Assembly: GCF_900168005.1 (NCBI RefSeq)
Contig: NZ_FUYP01000001.1
Span: forward strand, 1-64,000
Direction: 5' to 3'
DNA from: Sphingopyxis flava
GTDB lineage: Bacteria > Pseudomonadota > Alphaproteobacteria > Sphingomonadales > Sphingomonadaceae
Length of the DNA stretch: 64,000 nucleotides
Shown here: piece by piece, positions 9,132 through 18,627 of the stretch
Layout of the letters: the number at the start of each line of letters is the position of its first letter
How positions within the stretch are numbered: the stretch's first letter is position 1
The notes under the pieces: generated by a model
The model's input: the letters and a program-made list of their open reading frames with translations, nothing else
Told to the model about the DNA's origin: nothing
The model's database searches: none
Position numbers and translations under genes: made by a program

Positions 9132-9209
9132 TGATTCCTGCCTTTGCGGGAGAAGCTGCGCCGCTAGCACTGCGCTTGCGACGCTTCAAGGTCGGACCAG
9201 AAGGGCGCG

Positions 9210-10985
9210 TCACTCGAAGGGATCGCCGACGGGCTTGCCGTCGACGAAGAGCTGCCGCCGGGCCACCGGACGAAGCTCGATTGTTGCGGTTTCAAGGTCG
9301 GGGTCGGTCTTCTGAGGCTGCTCGGCACCGAGCGTCACGCCATAACTCTCCCTCCATTCGCCCGGCTTGGGGCCGGCGACGAAGAAGCGGGGATCGGATC
9401 CGCGCGCAATTAGTGCGACAGCGCCTTCGCCAAGAACATAGACGGCGCAGGCCGAGGTCCGGCATGCACTCTCCTCGCCCATCGCAGTGTAGAATTCAGG
9501 GGGAAGTACCGCGCCCACGGGAAGCACCCGCACCCGCTCTTCGATCGGCCTCACTGCGAAGGCGGCGTCCTTGGCATCAACTTCGCCGGGCCCTCTGAGG
9601 TCCCAGCGGTTCTTTGCCGCCAAGGCCCATTTGGCAAGGTTGGCGCGCTCGGTTTGCTGCGAGGCGGCCAATTTCTGAAGTGCACGCCGCCCGCTCGGCC
9701 CGAAATCGAAGGCGAGCGCCGCCCAGTCGAACTTTTCCGCGCTCACCGCACCGCTCTCGAGCCGGGCGACCTGGTCGCGCGTCGAGATCGCCCCGAAATC
9801 GAGAATCGGCAGAGCGAGGAAAGCCGCGAGCAGCATGAGCCCGATCGCGAGCGTCTGCTGCAACGGCCGCAGCGCAACGTCGAAATCCCGGCGCCGCCGC
9901 GCGAGCGCGGCCACGCCCGCAATGCCATAGGCGAGCGCGATTCCGACCGCGATCACCCCCCAGATGCGCTCCGGCGTCCAGCCATATTGCGCGATCCGCA
10001 CCTGCATCGAGACCGCGGCGATGATCGCAAGCGGCAGCACCGCGACCGCGAGGACTGCCGCTGCGCCGTGCAGCACCCGGTTGCCCGACCGGTCCTCGTC
10101 GCCGTTGCCGATCACGGCGTTGGCAAGAAGCACCGCGAAGGCCGAAATGCCGAGCATCAGCCCCGCCGTCGAGAAGCCCGCGTCCCATAATTTCTGGAGG
10201 CCCGTCCCAAGCAGCGACAGGAGGAACAGGATCAGCGCCGCCGCGAGCACCGGCGCAAGCACCGCCAGCACGATCATCACCAGCCGCTGCAGTGTCGAAA
10301 CCAGCTTGTCGCGCTCGCGCAGCAGCCCGACAGCTCCCCCGAACGCCGCCCCCGCGAGCATCCAGCCGAACCATTCGCCGCGCAGCAAGTCGCGGATCAG
10401 GTCGATCCCGATCAGGTGGAACATTTCTCCGATAAGCATGACCAGCAGAAAGGTCACGCCGACGAACGCGAGGCCCGCCGCGCCGATCACCGCATCGGTC
10501 CATGCGTGATTGTGCAGGCGCGCATAGGGCATCTGCCAAAGCTTCCAGAATCGCGCGTCGGGCGCAACGTCGCGCCGCGTCTGGAACAGCGGTGTCGCGA
10601 CAAGCACCGCAAGAATTCCAGACCAGAAAGGCCATTCGATCGGCGAGCCGTTGAGGTTGTATCCTGCCGAATGCCAGGTGATCAGTCCCATGACCGCGCC
10701 CCATAGGAGCGCGAAGGCGGCCGCCCAGTGCCAGCGGCGAATCTCGACGCCCAGCACGAACACGACTGCCGAAATCGCCACGAATGCCGCCGACGCGTCG
10801 CGCCACGGCGCGTGCGGTTCAGTATAGGTGCGATCGACCAGGAGGTGGAAAACCAGCCCCGCGACCGCACAGATCGCCGCCATGATCCACGGCCGCTGGG
10901 GCCAGGGCAAGTCGTGGGCGTCGAGCCTGGCCGAGACAGACCGGGGCGACTCGAGGGCGGGCGGGGTTGCGGAGGTTTCGCTCAT
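9210..10985 (-). CDS. DUF4153 family integral membrane protein
   Basis: This protein of about 591 residues has a short soluble N terminus, then about eleven hydrophobic segments between roughly 35 and 385. A soluble C-terminal third, probably outside or in the periplasm, ends VDGKPVGDPFE. The pattern, including WMPYARLHNHAWTDAV-like sequence after TM4, matches DUF4153 membrane proteins, whose function is unknown. The start is uncertain: ATG 10985 and ATG 10994 are both possible and neither has a well-spaced ribosome site. A long in-frame extension to 12434 is rejected because it is antisense to the next gene. It is divergent from the DUF3089 gene. Confidence 0.75.
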   Translation of the reverse strand: MSETSATPPALESPRSVSARLDAHDLPWPQRPWIMAAICAVAGLVFHLLVDRTYTEPHAPWRDASAAFVAISAVVFVLGVEIRRWHWAAAFALLWGAVMGLITWHSAGYNLNGSPIEWPFWSGILAVLVATPLFQTRRDVAPDARFWKLWQMPYARLHNHAWTDAVIGAAGLAFVGVTFLLVMLIGEMFHLIGIDLIRDLLRGEWFGWMLAGAAFGGAVGLLRERDKLVSTLQRLVMIVLAVLAPVLAAALILFLLSLLGTGLQKLWDAGFSTAGLMLGISAFAVLLANAVIGNGDEDRSGNRVLHGAAAVLAVAVLPLAIIAAVSMQVRIAQYGWTPERIWGVIAVGIALAYGIAGVAALARRRRDFDVALRPLQQTLAIGLMLLAAFLALPILDFGAISTRDQVARLESGAVSAEKFDWAALAFDFGPSGRRALQKLAASQQTERANLAKWALAAKNRWDLRGPGEVDAKDAAFAVRPIEERVRVLPVGAVLPPEFYTAMGEESACRTSACAVYVLGEGAVALIARGSDPRFFVAGPKPGEWRESYGVTLGAEQPQKTDPDLETATIELRPVARRQLFVDGKPVGDPFE

Positions 10986-11051
10986 TCCCCACATCTGGGC
11001 TTGTTTCGGGCGCATGTGCAAGTCAGATAGCGCGAGCGCACCTTCTCTCCC

Positions 11052-12371
11052 ATGGAGCCCCGCTTGGCCCGCAAATTTCTTTATCTCATCGCTGCGATCA
11101 TTCTCCTCGCCCTCGGTGTCGGCATCGCCTATCAGCTTGCGCCCGGCTGGTTCGGCCGTGTCGCGTTCGTGCCGTCGACCGAATTTGAGCCCCAGGCAGC
11201 GATTGCGCCCAACGCCTATGCGGACCCAGCGATGTGGCTCGCGCGCCCTGGTCTTGAAAGCGACCCCTCGGCCTGGCGCCCGGAAATCGCCGGGACCATG
11301 ACGCCGCCACCTGACAGCGCCGCCGCGCAATCCCGCGATCAGTTGATCGCGCCCGCCCGGGCCGCTGAGCCGGCCGCGGCGACTGCGGCGCAAAAGGGCA
11401 ACGCTGCCGTCTTCTTCGTCCACCCGACGAGCTATTACAGCAAGTCGAGCTGGAATGCGCCGCTCGACGACCGCGACGCAAATTACCGCGCCGACCTTTT
11501 CATGCGCGGCATGGCGAGCGCCTTCGCCGACGCCGGCGAAGTCTGGGCGCCGCGTTATCGGCAGGCGACGCTCGGCGCTTTTCTCGCGACCGACCGTGTC
11601 ACGGCTGGCAAGGCGATCGATGCCGCCTATCGCGACGTCGAGCAGGCCTTTGACGCGTTCGTTGCCGCGCAGCCCAACAACCGGCCAATCATCCTCGCGG
11701 GTCACAGCCAGGGCGCGCTCCATATCGAAACGCTGATCAAGAACCGCATCGCGGGCACCCCGCTCGCGAAGCGAATTGTCGCGGCCTATATTGTGGGCTG
11801 GCCGATTAGCCGCGACACCGACCTCGACGCGCTTGGTCTTCCAGCCTGCGAGACGGCGGAACAGGCAAATTGCATCCTCGGCTGGGCGACCTTCGCCGAA
11901 CCTGCCGACACGTCGATGGTCACCGACGCATATGACGGCACGATTGGCTATGACGGCCGCCCGCGACGCGAAACGCGGATGCTGTGCACCAACCCGATCA
12001 CCGGCATTCCCGATACCGCAGCCGCGCCCGCGGCGAATATCGGCACGCTGAAACCCGAGGATGGGTTCAAGAAGGGCCAGCTCGTCCCGGGCGTCATCGG
12101 CGCACGCTGCGATGACACGCGCGGCTTCCTGATGATTGGCGATGCCGAGATCGCGAAGGACTATGCGCCAAGCTACGTGCTTCCCGGCAACAATTATCAC
12201 GTCTTCGACATCACCCTCTTCTGGGCGAACGTCCGCGCCGACGTGCTGCGCCGGCTCGCGCGCTTCGAGGGCAAGCCCTCGCCGGTTCCCCCACCCGCAG
12301 CGCCTCTCGCGGCCCCCGCAGGAGAGACCGCGGCGCCGGCCGCGCCGCCAGAGGCTAAAAGCGGGTCTTAA
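11052..12371 (+). CDS. DUF3089 alpha/beta-hydrolase, membrane-anchored
   Basis: This is a predicted lipase-like hydrolase of 439 residues. An N-terminal membrane anchor or signal spans about residues 8-30. The nucleophile elbow GHSQG places Ser219 at its centre. [10 protein letters not shown] at 120-129 and [16 protein letters not shown] nearby are characteristic of DUF3089. The C-terminal 40 residues are Ala/Pro-rich and low complexity. It is probably exported and anchored in the inner membrane facing the periplasm. Its substrate is unknown. It is divergent from the DUF4153 gene with only about 66 bp between starts. Confidence 0.82.
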   Translation: MEPRLARKFLYLIAAIILLALGVGIAYQLAPGWFGRVAFVPSTEFEPQAAIAPNAYADPAMWLARPGLESDPSAWRPEIAGTMTPPPDSAAAQSRDQLIAPARAAEPAAATAAQKGNAAVFFVHPTSYYSKSSWNAPLDDRDANYRADLFMRGMASAFADAGEVWAPRYRQATLGAFLATDRVTAGKAIDAAYRDVEQAFDAFVAAQPNNRPIILAGHSQGALHIETLIKNRIAGTPLAKRIVAAYIVGWPISRDTDLDALGLPACETAEQANCILGWATFAEPADTSMVTDAYDGTIGYDGRPRRETRMLCTNPITGIPDTAAAPAANIGTLKPEDGFKKGQLVPGVIGARCDDTRGFLMIGDAEIAKDYAPSYVLPGNNYHVFDITLFWANVRADVLRRLARFEGKPSPVPPPAAPLAAPAGETAAPAAPPEAKSGS

Positions 12372-12487
12372 CGCACGCCGGGCGCGCGTTCGGTTCGGTC
12401 CGGACAGGTATCGGCAAACAAAGGCCTCGAGCATCGGAGGCTCGTCTCGACTTGCCTCGGCATCAAGAGGTAAGGAGGAGCCCAGCC

Positions 12488-12946
12488 ATGATCACCACCG
12501 CCCCTTCCGATTTTGCCGCCGCGCTGCCAGGCGGCGGCCGTCTTGCAGGGCTCGACGTCGGCATCAAGACGATCGGGGTCGCGCTCTGCGATGCGGGCTG
12601 GAGCTTTGCGACGCCCGACAAGACGATCATCCGCAAGAAATTTGCCGCGGATCTCGATGCGCTAAGAGCGCTGGTTGCGGCGCAATCGGTTGTCGGGCTC
12701 GTCATTGGCTTGCCGCTCAACATGAACGGCAGCGACAGCCCGCGCACCCAGTCGGTGCGCGCCTTCGCGCGCAACCTTGCTCCCCTCGCGCTTCCGGTGC
12801 TGCTTTGGGACGAGCGTTGGTCGACCGCAGCGGTCGAACGCGCGATGATCGCCGCCGACGTCAGCCGCGCCAAACGCGCCGAGCGCGTCGACAGCGCCGC
12901 AGCGGCGTTCATACTCCAAGGAGCGATCGACGCGATGGTGCACTAA
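12488..12946 (+). CDS. ruvX: YqgF/RuvX family pre-16S rRNA nuclease
   Basis: YqgF is an RNase H-fold nuclease that helps mature the 5' end of 16S rRNA; it was first proposed as a Holliday junction resolvase. The acidic active-site residues are visible: Asp in [14 protein letters not shown] (about residue 23), Glu in WDERWST and Asp in [11 protein letters not shown]. The [20 protein letters not shown] motif is also present. The 152-residue length is usual. ATG 12488 is preceded by AAGGAGGAG, a near-perfect ribosome site. Confidence 0.93.
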   Translation: MITTAPSDFAAALPGGGRLAGLDVGIKTIGVALCDAGWSFATPDKTIIRKKFAADLDALRALVAAQSVVGLVIGLPLNMNGSDSPRTQSVRAFARNLAPLALPVLLWDERWSTAAVERAMIAADVSRAKRAERVDSAAAAFILQGAIDAMVH

Positions 12947-13009
12947 GTCACATCGGGGGGAGCAACCTTCGATGCTGCGCTTCACACATTTCCGCCAAGT
13001 CACTCTTTG

Positions 13010-13327
13010 ATGACCGATTATATTTTCATGTGGCTCGCTGCGGCAAATTTGATCGCATTTCTCCTGATGGTCTTCGACAAGGCATATGCCAAGGCCGGCA
13101 TGCGCCGGACGCGCGAGTCCACCCTGCTCCTCTGGGCCTTTCTTGGCGGCGCCTTGGGCACCATGCTCGCCGCGCTCCTGATGCGCCACAAGACGCGCAA
13201 GCAGCCTTTTGCGACCTGGATGCTGATCTCGCTCGGGGCCAACATCATCCTGCTCCTTCCTTGGGCGCTCGGATTGCTGGGACCGTTCTTCGTCTCGGCG
13301 CTTGCGAAAATTGCCGCCGACGCCTAG
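13010..13327 (+). CDS. DUF1294 family small membrane protein
   Basis: The 105-residue protein has three hydrophobic segments and the DUF1294 hallmark of [16 protein letters not shown] followed by [32 protein letters not shown]. It sits in the inner membrane; function unknown. In larger proteins this domain is fused to a cold-shock domain, but here it is free-standing. TTG 13007 or ATG 13010 could start it; I prefer ATG. The ribosome site is weak. It is followed closely by pyrB. Confidence 0.8.
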   Translation: MTDYIFMWLAAANLIAFLLMVFDKAYAKAGMRRTRESTLLLWAFLGGALGTMLAALLMRHKTRKQPFATWMLISLGANIILLLPWALGLLGPFFVSALAKIAADA

Positions 13328-13340
13328 AGGCTCGGCTTTA

Positions 13341-14336
13341 ATGACAAACGCAACCATCCGACCCGCCAGCGACTATCCGCCCGGCGGCGATGCCTTTCGC
13401 CATCGCCATCTGACCGGCATTGCGCAGCTCACCCCGTGGGAAATTTCCTACATTCTCGATGCTGCCGAACAATGGGTCGATCTCAATCGCTCGGGCGCCG
13501 CGAAGCATGACGATGCGCTCGCGGGGCTGACGATCATCAACGCCTTTTTCGAGAATTCGACGCGAACGCTTCTTTCGTTCGAAATCGCGGGCAAGCGGCT
13601 CGGCGCCGACGTCGTCAATATGCATGCTGCGCAATCGAGCGTAAAGAAGGGCGAAACGCTCATCGACACCGCGATGACACTGAACGCGATGCGGGCCGAT
13701 GCGATCGTCATTCGCCACTCGGCCTCGGGCGCGGTGCAACTGATCGCCGACAAGGTCGACTGCCCGGTGCTCAACGCGGGCGATGGCCGCCACGAGCATC
13801 CGACGCAGGCGCTGCTTGACGCGCTCACGATCCGCCGCCGCAAGGGCAAGGTCGAGGGATTGACCATCGCGATCTGCGGCGACGTTCTCCACAGCCGCGT
13901 CGCGCGCTCGAACATCCTTGCCCTGACCCTGCTGGGCAGCGAAGTGCGCGTTGTCGCACCGTCGACTCTGATCCCGCCTGCGATGGAACGGATGCACGTC
14001 GCGACCTTCACGAACATGGATGAGGGGCTCAAAGACGCCGATGTCGTGATGATGCTGCGCCTGCAGAGCGAGCGAATGGACGGCGCCTATCTTCCCTCGG
14101 CGCGCGAATATCATGCGCTTTACGGCCTGACGCCGCAGCGCCTCGAAAAGGCGAAACCCGATGCCATCGTCATGCACCCTGGCCCGATGAACCGGGGGGT
14201 GGAGATCGACAGCAGTATCGCCGACGATCCCGCGCGATCGACGATCACCGAGCAGGTCGAGATGGGCGTTGCGGTGCGTATGGCGTGCCTCGACATTTTG
14301 ACGCGCCGCAAGCGGGGAGTGCCGGGATGGAATTAA
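13341..14336 (+). CDS. pyrB: Aspartate carbamoyltransferase catalytic subunit
   Basis: PyrB joins carbamoyl phosphate and aspartate in the first committed step of pyrimidine synthesis. The carbamoyl-phosphate site [12 protein letters not shown] lies near residues 71-82, and HPTQALLD and the C-terminal [10 protein letters not shown] loop are present. It is 331 residues long. Its last 10 bases overlap the start of the pyrC-like gene, as in bacteria where ATCase works as a complex with an inactive dihydroorotase. No pyrI regulatory subunit is seen. ATG 13341 is the family start. Confidence 0.97.
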   Translation: MTNATIRPASDYPPGGDAFRHRHLTGIAQLTPWEISYILDAAEQWVDLNRSGAAKHDDALAGLTIINAFFENSTRTLLSFEIAGKRLGADVVNMHAAQSSVKKGETLIDTAMTLNAMRADAIVIRHSASGAVQLIADKVDCPVLNAGDGRHEHPTQALLDALTIRRRKGKVEGLTIAICGDVLHSRVARSNILALTLLGSEVRVVAPSTLIPPAMERMHVATFTNMDEGLKDADVVMMLRLQSERMDGAYLPSAREYHALYGLTPQRLEKAKPDAIVMHPGPMNRGVEIDSSIADDPARSTITEQVEMGVAVRMACLDILTRRKRGVPGWN

Positions 14337-15550
14337 GGCCGCTCCATATCACCGGGGCGCAGCTCGTCGAGAGCGGCGCACCGCGTCCGGGAAGTCTGCT
14401 CGTCATCGGCGGCCGCATCGCCGCGCTCGATCCGGCCGAGGTTCCGAACGGCGCCGAGACGATCGATGCCAAGGGTCAGTGGCTCGCGCCCGGCATCATC
14501 GACCTTGGCGTCTTTGCAACCGACAAGCCGGCCTTTCATTTCGGCGGCATCACGCGCGCTGCACTGATGCCCGACAGCGGTCTGCTCGACGGCGCCGGTC
14601 TGGTCGAGCGCGCCGCAAAGGGCGGCAAGCCCGACCTTTGGGTGCATCCGCTCGCCGCCGCGACCAAGGGGCTTGCGGGCAAGGAGCTGGCCGAGATCGG
14701 GCTGATGAAAGAGGCGGGCGCGCGCGCCATTGCCACGGGGCGCGCGCGCATCGCCGACAGCGGCGTGATGCGCCGCGTGCTATCTTACGCGGCCTCGCTC
14801 GGCCTTGTGACCATCATTCATGCGGAGGACGAAGGACTGACCGCAGGTGCGGTCGCGACCGACGGCGAGATGGCGACGCGGCTTGGTCTTGCCTCTGCCC
14901 CCGCAATCGCCGAGGCGATGGCGATCGCGCGCGATCTCGCGCTCGTCGAGGAAACCGGCGCGCCGGTCCATTTCCGCCAGGTCACAACAGCGCGCGGGCT
15001 CGAGCTCATCCGCGCTGCCAAAGCGAAGGGCCTCCCGGTCCTTTGTGGCATCACGCCTGCGCATCTCCTGCTTTCGGATACGGCAATCGGAGATTTCCGT
15101 ACCTTTGCGCGCCTCTCGCCCCCGCTCCGCTCGGAGGAGGATCGCCGCGCCTGCCTCGCCGCGATTGCCGATGGGACGATCGACATTTTATCCTCAGGCC
15201 ATGACCCGCGCGGCCCCGAGGACAAGCGCCTTCCCTTCGCCGAAGCCCAGCCCGGCATGGCGGGCGCCGAAACATTGCTTGCGCTCGGTCTCGGCCTCGT
15301 CCGCGACGAACATATCGCGCCCGGCCGCCTCTTCGAGCTGCTCGCCGCCACCCCGGCCTGCCTTCTCGGGGTCGATGCAGGCAAGCTCGAGGTGGGCAAG
15401 GAAGCCGACCTCATCCTCGTCGATCCCGATACCCCGTGGCAGGTCGACGCGAAGAAAATGGCCGCCTGGGCAGGCAATACGCCGTTCGACGGCATGCCGG
15501 TGCAAGGCCGGGCAACGGCAATGTGGAAGGGCGGCCAGCGCATCCGCTGA
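14327..15550 (+). CDS. Dihydroorotase-like protein, probably catalytically inactive (PyrX/PyrC')
   Basis: This 407-residue amidohydrolase-fold protein resembles dihydroorotase, but the metal-binding HxH motif is missing: the PGIIDLHVH strand reads PGIIDLGVF here (Gly61-Val-Phe63). The catalytic TDHAP motif is replaced by SSGHDP. Later conserved features remain ([29 protein letters not shown]). This is the known pattern of PyrX (pyrC') proteins, which hold PyrB trimers together and do not catalyse. The gene overlaps pyrB by 10 bases, which supports a complex. An active dihydroorotase should be encoded elsewhere. GGGGAG lies 8 bases before ATG 14327. Confidence 0.88.
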   Translation: MELRPLHITGAQLVESGAPRPGSLLVIGGRIAALDPAEVPNGAETIDAKGQWLAPGIIDLGVFATDKPAFHFGGITRAALMPDSGLLDGAGLVERAAKGGKPDLWVHPLAAATKGLAGKELAEIGLMKEAGARAIATGRARIADSGVMRRVLSYAASLGLVTIIHAEDEGLTAGAVATDGEMATRLGLASAPAIAEAMAIARDLALVEETGAPVHFRQVTTARGLELIRAAKAKGLPVLCGITPAHLLLSDTAIGDFRTFARLSPPLRSEEDRRACLAAIADGTIDILSSGHDPRGPEDKRLPFAEAQPGMAGAETLLALGLGLVRDEHIAPGRLFELLAATPACLLGVDAGKLEVGKEADLILVDPDTPWQVDAKKMAAWAGNTPFDGMPVQGRATAMWKGGQRIR

Positions 15551-15606
15551 CCGCCCTTGAGACCGTGCTGCCACAGGGAGCGGGCCACCCGCCTTCAGAG
15601 GACGTC

Positions 15607-16983
15607 CTAGCGGGATGCCATCCGCACCGGGGTCGCTTTCGCCGCCCACTGGATCGTCTCGCCGCCCATCTGACGGATGAAGCAGCGCTGGCCGCGCGCC
15701 TTGAGCTCGCCGCAAAGCTTGCTCGCGTCGGCGCGGCTTTTGAGGCCGTTCACGGTGAGGCGATAATAGGTGCGGCCCTTGACCGTCGCGGCATGGCTCG
15801 ACGCCGGGAAAGCCGCGAGCTCGCCGTTGCGCTTCTTGAGCACGCCCCATTTTTCCTTGGCGATGCCGAGGCTGTCATAGGCACCGAGCTGGACCGCCCA
15901 GCCCGAAGGATTTGCGGCATCAAAGGCCTGCGCCGTCAGCCGGAGAGGGACATCGCCGGCTGCCGACGGCGTGCCCACGCGCGGCGCTCGGCGATAGGGC
16001 CCCGCATCGGCGGCGATCACGGGCGCGGCGGCGCTCGGCGAAGGGAGCTCGGTGACCGGCAGGGCGGCTCCTGCCACCCGCTCGGGCATCGGCAGTTCGA
16101 CGGTGCGGATCGGTGCTTCGGCAGTGCTCGGCTCGATGGCCACCGGCGGCGGAGGCGCATAGCTCTCAGCCGGCGCGGGATCGGCGCTGGCGAGCGCAAG
16201 CGCGTCTGCCGGAGCCCCGGCCATTTGCGGGTCCCCGAAATTGGCGAGCGCAAGCTGCACCGGCATGCCGGCGTCGGCCTTCGCCTTGGTGCCGATCAGA
16301 CTGGCGACGCGGATCTCCTGGTCACGCGCTTCGGCGAGCTTCGCCCACTCCGTCATCCGTCCTTCGACCTTGGCGGGCGACAGGTCCTGCGAGGCAAGGA
16401 TGCGCGCCTGCGCCCAGCGACCCGAGAGGGCAAACGCGAGCGCAAGATTCTGGCGGGTACGCGCGCTCGCGTCGGGAGCGCGGGCCGCTGCGGTCAGCAC
16501 ATAGATCGCCGACTGGCTGTCCCCAGCCAGCGCAAGCGCGAGGCCCGCGTCAGACGCGGGAATAACATCACTATTATTCTTGAGCAGCGCCAGCGCCCCA
16601 GCGCTGTTGCCGCGGGCGATATACGCGAGCGTCAGTGCGATTAGGGTGTTGGCGTCGCGCGCGCCCAATTCCATCGCCTCGCCGAGCGCCGCCTCGGCCG
16701 ACGCAAAGCGCCCGTCGCTGAGATAGGCCTGGCCGAGCAGGGCGCGATAGCCCGCATCGCGCGGGCTTGCTGCGACCGCCGCTTCGGCCAAGCTCACGGC
16801 CTTTCCTGCCTTGCCCTTTTCGAGCGCGGCGCGCGCGCGGTCAGCAGACTTCGCGGCGGCTTCCGCCTTGTCGGCGACCTTCAACGAGGCGACTGCGAGC
16901 GGCCCCGTGCCGCTGCACCCGGTCGCCGTGATTCCCAAGGCGAAGCCCGATACGGCGAGTTTCATCAGCATTTTGCGGTTCAT
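15607..16983 (-). CDS. TPR and SPOR-domain probable lipoprotein
   Basis: The protein of 458 residues begins with a signal sequence ending ITATGC, so Cys23 may be lipidated. Tetratricopeptide-like repeats span about 45-230 (AAVAASPRDAGYRALLGQAYLSDG and following). A Pro/Ala-rich linker covers about 240-355. A SPOR domain lies near 365-440 (SGWAVQLGAYDSLGIAKEKW to RCFIRQMGG). SPOR domains bind glycan strands lacking stem peptides and direct proteins to the division septum. The gene follows the ribbon-helix-helix and ParA genes with a 23-bp gap, as the third gene of a predicted operon. GGGGGGA precedes ATG 16983. Confidence 0.82.
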   Translation of the reverse strand: MNRKMLMKLAVSGFALGITATGCSGTGPLAVASLKVADKAEAAAKSADRARAALEKGKAGKAVSLAEAAVAASPRDAGYRALLGQAYLSDGRFASAEAALGEAMELGARDANTLIALTLAYIARGNSAGALALLKNNSDVIPASDAGLALALAGDSQSAIYVLTAAARAPDASARTRQNLALAFALSGRWAQARILASQDLSPAKVEGRMTEWAKLAEARDQEIRVASLIGTKAKADAGMPVQLALANFGDPQMAGAPADALALASADPAPAESYAPPPPVAIEPSTAEAPIRTVELPMPERVAGAALPVTELPSPSAAAPVIAADAGPYRRAPRVGTPSAAGDVPLRLTAQAFDAANPSGWAVQLGAYDSLGIAKEKWGVLKKRNGELAAFPASSHAATVKGRTYYRLTVNGLKSRADASKLCGELKARGQRCFIRQMGGETIQWAAKATPVRMASR

Positions 16984-17006
16984 GAAGGTCCCCCCTTTAT
17001 CCGGTG

Positions 17007-17639
17007 CTAGGCCGTCCGGCGCGCAGAGCGCGCCGCTGGCAGACGGCTCGCCATCGCGTCGATTTCAGGCAGCGACGAAAGATATTGGTCGAGCAAGTCC
17101 GTGAGGATGACCTGCGCGGAGCGGTTGGTAACGGCGCTCGCGAGACGCAGGCGCAAATGGCGCTCGGCATCGAGGCGCAGCGTGAATGCCGCCTTTTCGC
17201 GGGCACGCGGCGCTTTCGCCTTGGGCGAAGGCTGTTCGACCTTGCGCGCGACCGCCGCGACGCGGTCAATGAGCGATTCCTGCTGACGCACGACTTCGGG
17301 CACCCGAGGCGCGAAAGCCTCGCCGAGTTCGGCCGACGGCGGCGTTTCGGCGATCGCAGGCTCGGCGCTTTCGTCGACGGCTTGTTCGGCCTCGACATTG
17401 TGCGCGAGCACCGATCCTGTGAGCAGCGGCTTTAAATCGACCATATGGGCCGGTTCAGCATTCTGGTCAGGATCGACGTCATAGCCCATATCGTTCCAGC
17501 CAAGATCGTCATAGCCGGCGCCGACAAGCGGGCCGGGGCCGCTGCCGAGCGGCTGGCGGCGCATGGCAGGCCGCGCACCGCCCTTGCGGGCAAGCAGACC
17601 GGCGCTCAGCGATGCGAGGGGTTTGGGTTCGCCCATCAT
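17007..17639 (-). CDS. Ribbon-helix-helix-like protein paired with ParA
   Basis: This 210-residue protein has a long low-complexity N terminus (1-145) rich in Pro, Glu and Ala. A C-terminal segment at about 149-188, KAAFTLRLDAERHLRLRLAS then AVTNRSAQVILTDLLDQYL, looks like a ribbon-helix-helix domain. It starts 9 bp after the parA stop, with GGGGAGG before ATG. Placement and architecture resemble adaptor proteins of plasmid type Ib partition systems, in which a small RHH protein binds DNA and stimulates a ParA. Whether it binds DNA here is unproven; the RHH call is by eye. Confidence 0.6.
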   Translation of the reverse strand: MMGEPKPLASLSAGLLARKGGARPAMRRQPLGSGPGPLVGAGYDDLGWNDMGYDVDPDQNAEPAHMVDLKPLLTGSVLAHNVEAEQAVDESAEPAIAETPPSAELGEAFAPRVPEVVRQQESLIDRVAAVARKVEQPSPKAKAPRAREKAAFTLRLDAERHLRLRLASAVTNRSAQVILTDLLDQYLSSLPEIDAMASRLPAARSARRTA

Positions 17640-17648
17640 GCCCTCCCC

Positions 17649-18371
17649 TTACTGGCCGGCGATGCGGCGGCCGAAGCCCCCGCCCATCGGGCGAACCGCA
17701 CCGTAATTGCCCTGCGTGGGTAGCGGCGATGCGAAAATGGTGCGGCGGAAATTCTTCTCCAGCCGGTCGTTCATATAGGTCCATAGCTGGCGGATCTCTT
17801 CGGCCGAGCGACCATTGGGATCGACCTCCATCACCGTGCGGCCATCGATCATCGACGCGGCATAATCGGTGCGGTGATGCAGCGTCACCGGCGCGACGGT
17901 TCCATGCTGCGAGAGCGCGACCGCGGCCTCGCTCGTTATCTTTGCCTTGGGGGTTGCCGCGTTGACAACGAAAACCAGCGGCTTGCCAGCGCGCTCGCAC
18001 AGGTCGACCGTGGCCCCCACAGCGCGCAGGTCGTGCGGACTCGGGCGCGTTGGAACGACGATCAGTTCGGCGACGCTGATGACGCTCTGGATCGCCATGG
18101 TAATCGCGGGCGGCGTGTCGATGACCGCGAGCTTGAAACCTTGCTGGCGCAGGATTTCCAGGTCAGAGGCGAGCCGCGCAACGGTGGTCTGCGCAAAGGC
18201 CGGAAGGTCGGTTTCGCGCTCGTTCCACCAGTCGGCGAGCGAGCCCTGCGGGTCGATGTCTATGAGAACGACGGGACCGGCGCCCGCTAGTTGGGCCTGC
18301 ACCGCAAGGTGCCCCGACAAGGTCGTTTTCCCCGACCCGCCTTTCTGTGAAGCCAATGCCAAAACGCGCAC
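17649..18371 (-). CDS. ParA-family Walker ATPase (no HTH)
   Basis: This 240-residue protein has the deviant Walker A motif KGGSGKTT at residues 10-17 (signature Lys10, Lys15). Walker A' is seen as VIDTPPAI, and a Walker B-like DIDPQGSLADWW at about 38-49. There is no N-terminal HTH, so it is like type Ib ParA or MipZ/PpfA-type orphan ParAs that pattern DNA or protein complexes. No ParB is adjacent. The C terminus ends in a glycine-rich basic tail (GGGFGRRIAGQ). It is first in a predicted operon with the RHH protein and SPOR lipoprotein, and is divergent from another SPOR protein. Confidence 0.85.
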   Translation of the reverse strand: MRVLALASQKGGSGKTTLSGHLAVQAQLAGAGPVVLIDIDPQGSLADWWNERETDLPAFAQTTVARLASDLEILRQQGFKLAVIDTPPAITMAIQSVISVAELIVVPTRPSPHDLRAVGATVDLCERAGKPLVFVVNAATPKAKITSEAAVALSQHGTVAPVTLHHRTDYAASMIDGRTVMEVDPNGRSAEEIRQLWTYMNDRLEKNFRRTIFASPLPTQGNYGAVRPMGGGFGRRIAGQ

Positions 18372-18541
18372 GACTGTCCCCCTGAATGTCCAAAATCGGT
18401 CGGAGGAATGACATGCGGGGCGCTAAAATTGGGTTAACGATGATAAAAAGAGGGTGAAGGAAGCATTGAGACCTATGGTAACCAAAGGCTTGAGACGATG
18501 TTGTGCCAGACCGGATCAAAGTCCGGCCGGCCCTGTTTCTT

Positions 18542-18558
18542 GCTAACGGCGTGTTAGC
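18542..18558. promoter_or_regulatory. Inverted repeat in the parA / SEL1-SPOR divergent region
   Basis: GCTAAC (18542-18547) and GTTAGC (18553-18558) flank a 5-base spacer. The 256-bp region between the divergent starts 18371 and 18628 also holds GTTAAC at 18432 and AT-rich patches suited to two promoters. The repeat may be an operator; no known site is recognised. Confidence 0.3.
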
Positions 18559-18627
18559 CATTTGGGGTTAGGGTCTCTTCCTCGGGAACTGCTCGCCCCT
18601 CCAGGCGACCGGGTCATGGAGAATTCG

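Noticed and set aside
10986-12434. Long in-frame extension upstream of the DUF4153 gene
   Set aside because: It is antisense to the DUF3089 gene, has biased composition and no family resemblance; high GC keeps the frame open.
15436-16644. Plus-strand frame opposite the TPR/SPOR lipoprotein
   Set aside because: Arg/Gly-rich shadow; the minus-strand protein has signal, TPR and SPOR domains.
18432-18446. TTAA-N7-AAAA resembling a CtrA site near parA
   Set aside because: Second half does not match TTAA, and a single half-site is expected by chance.
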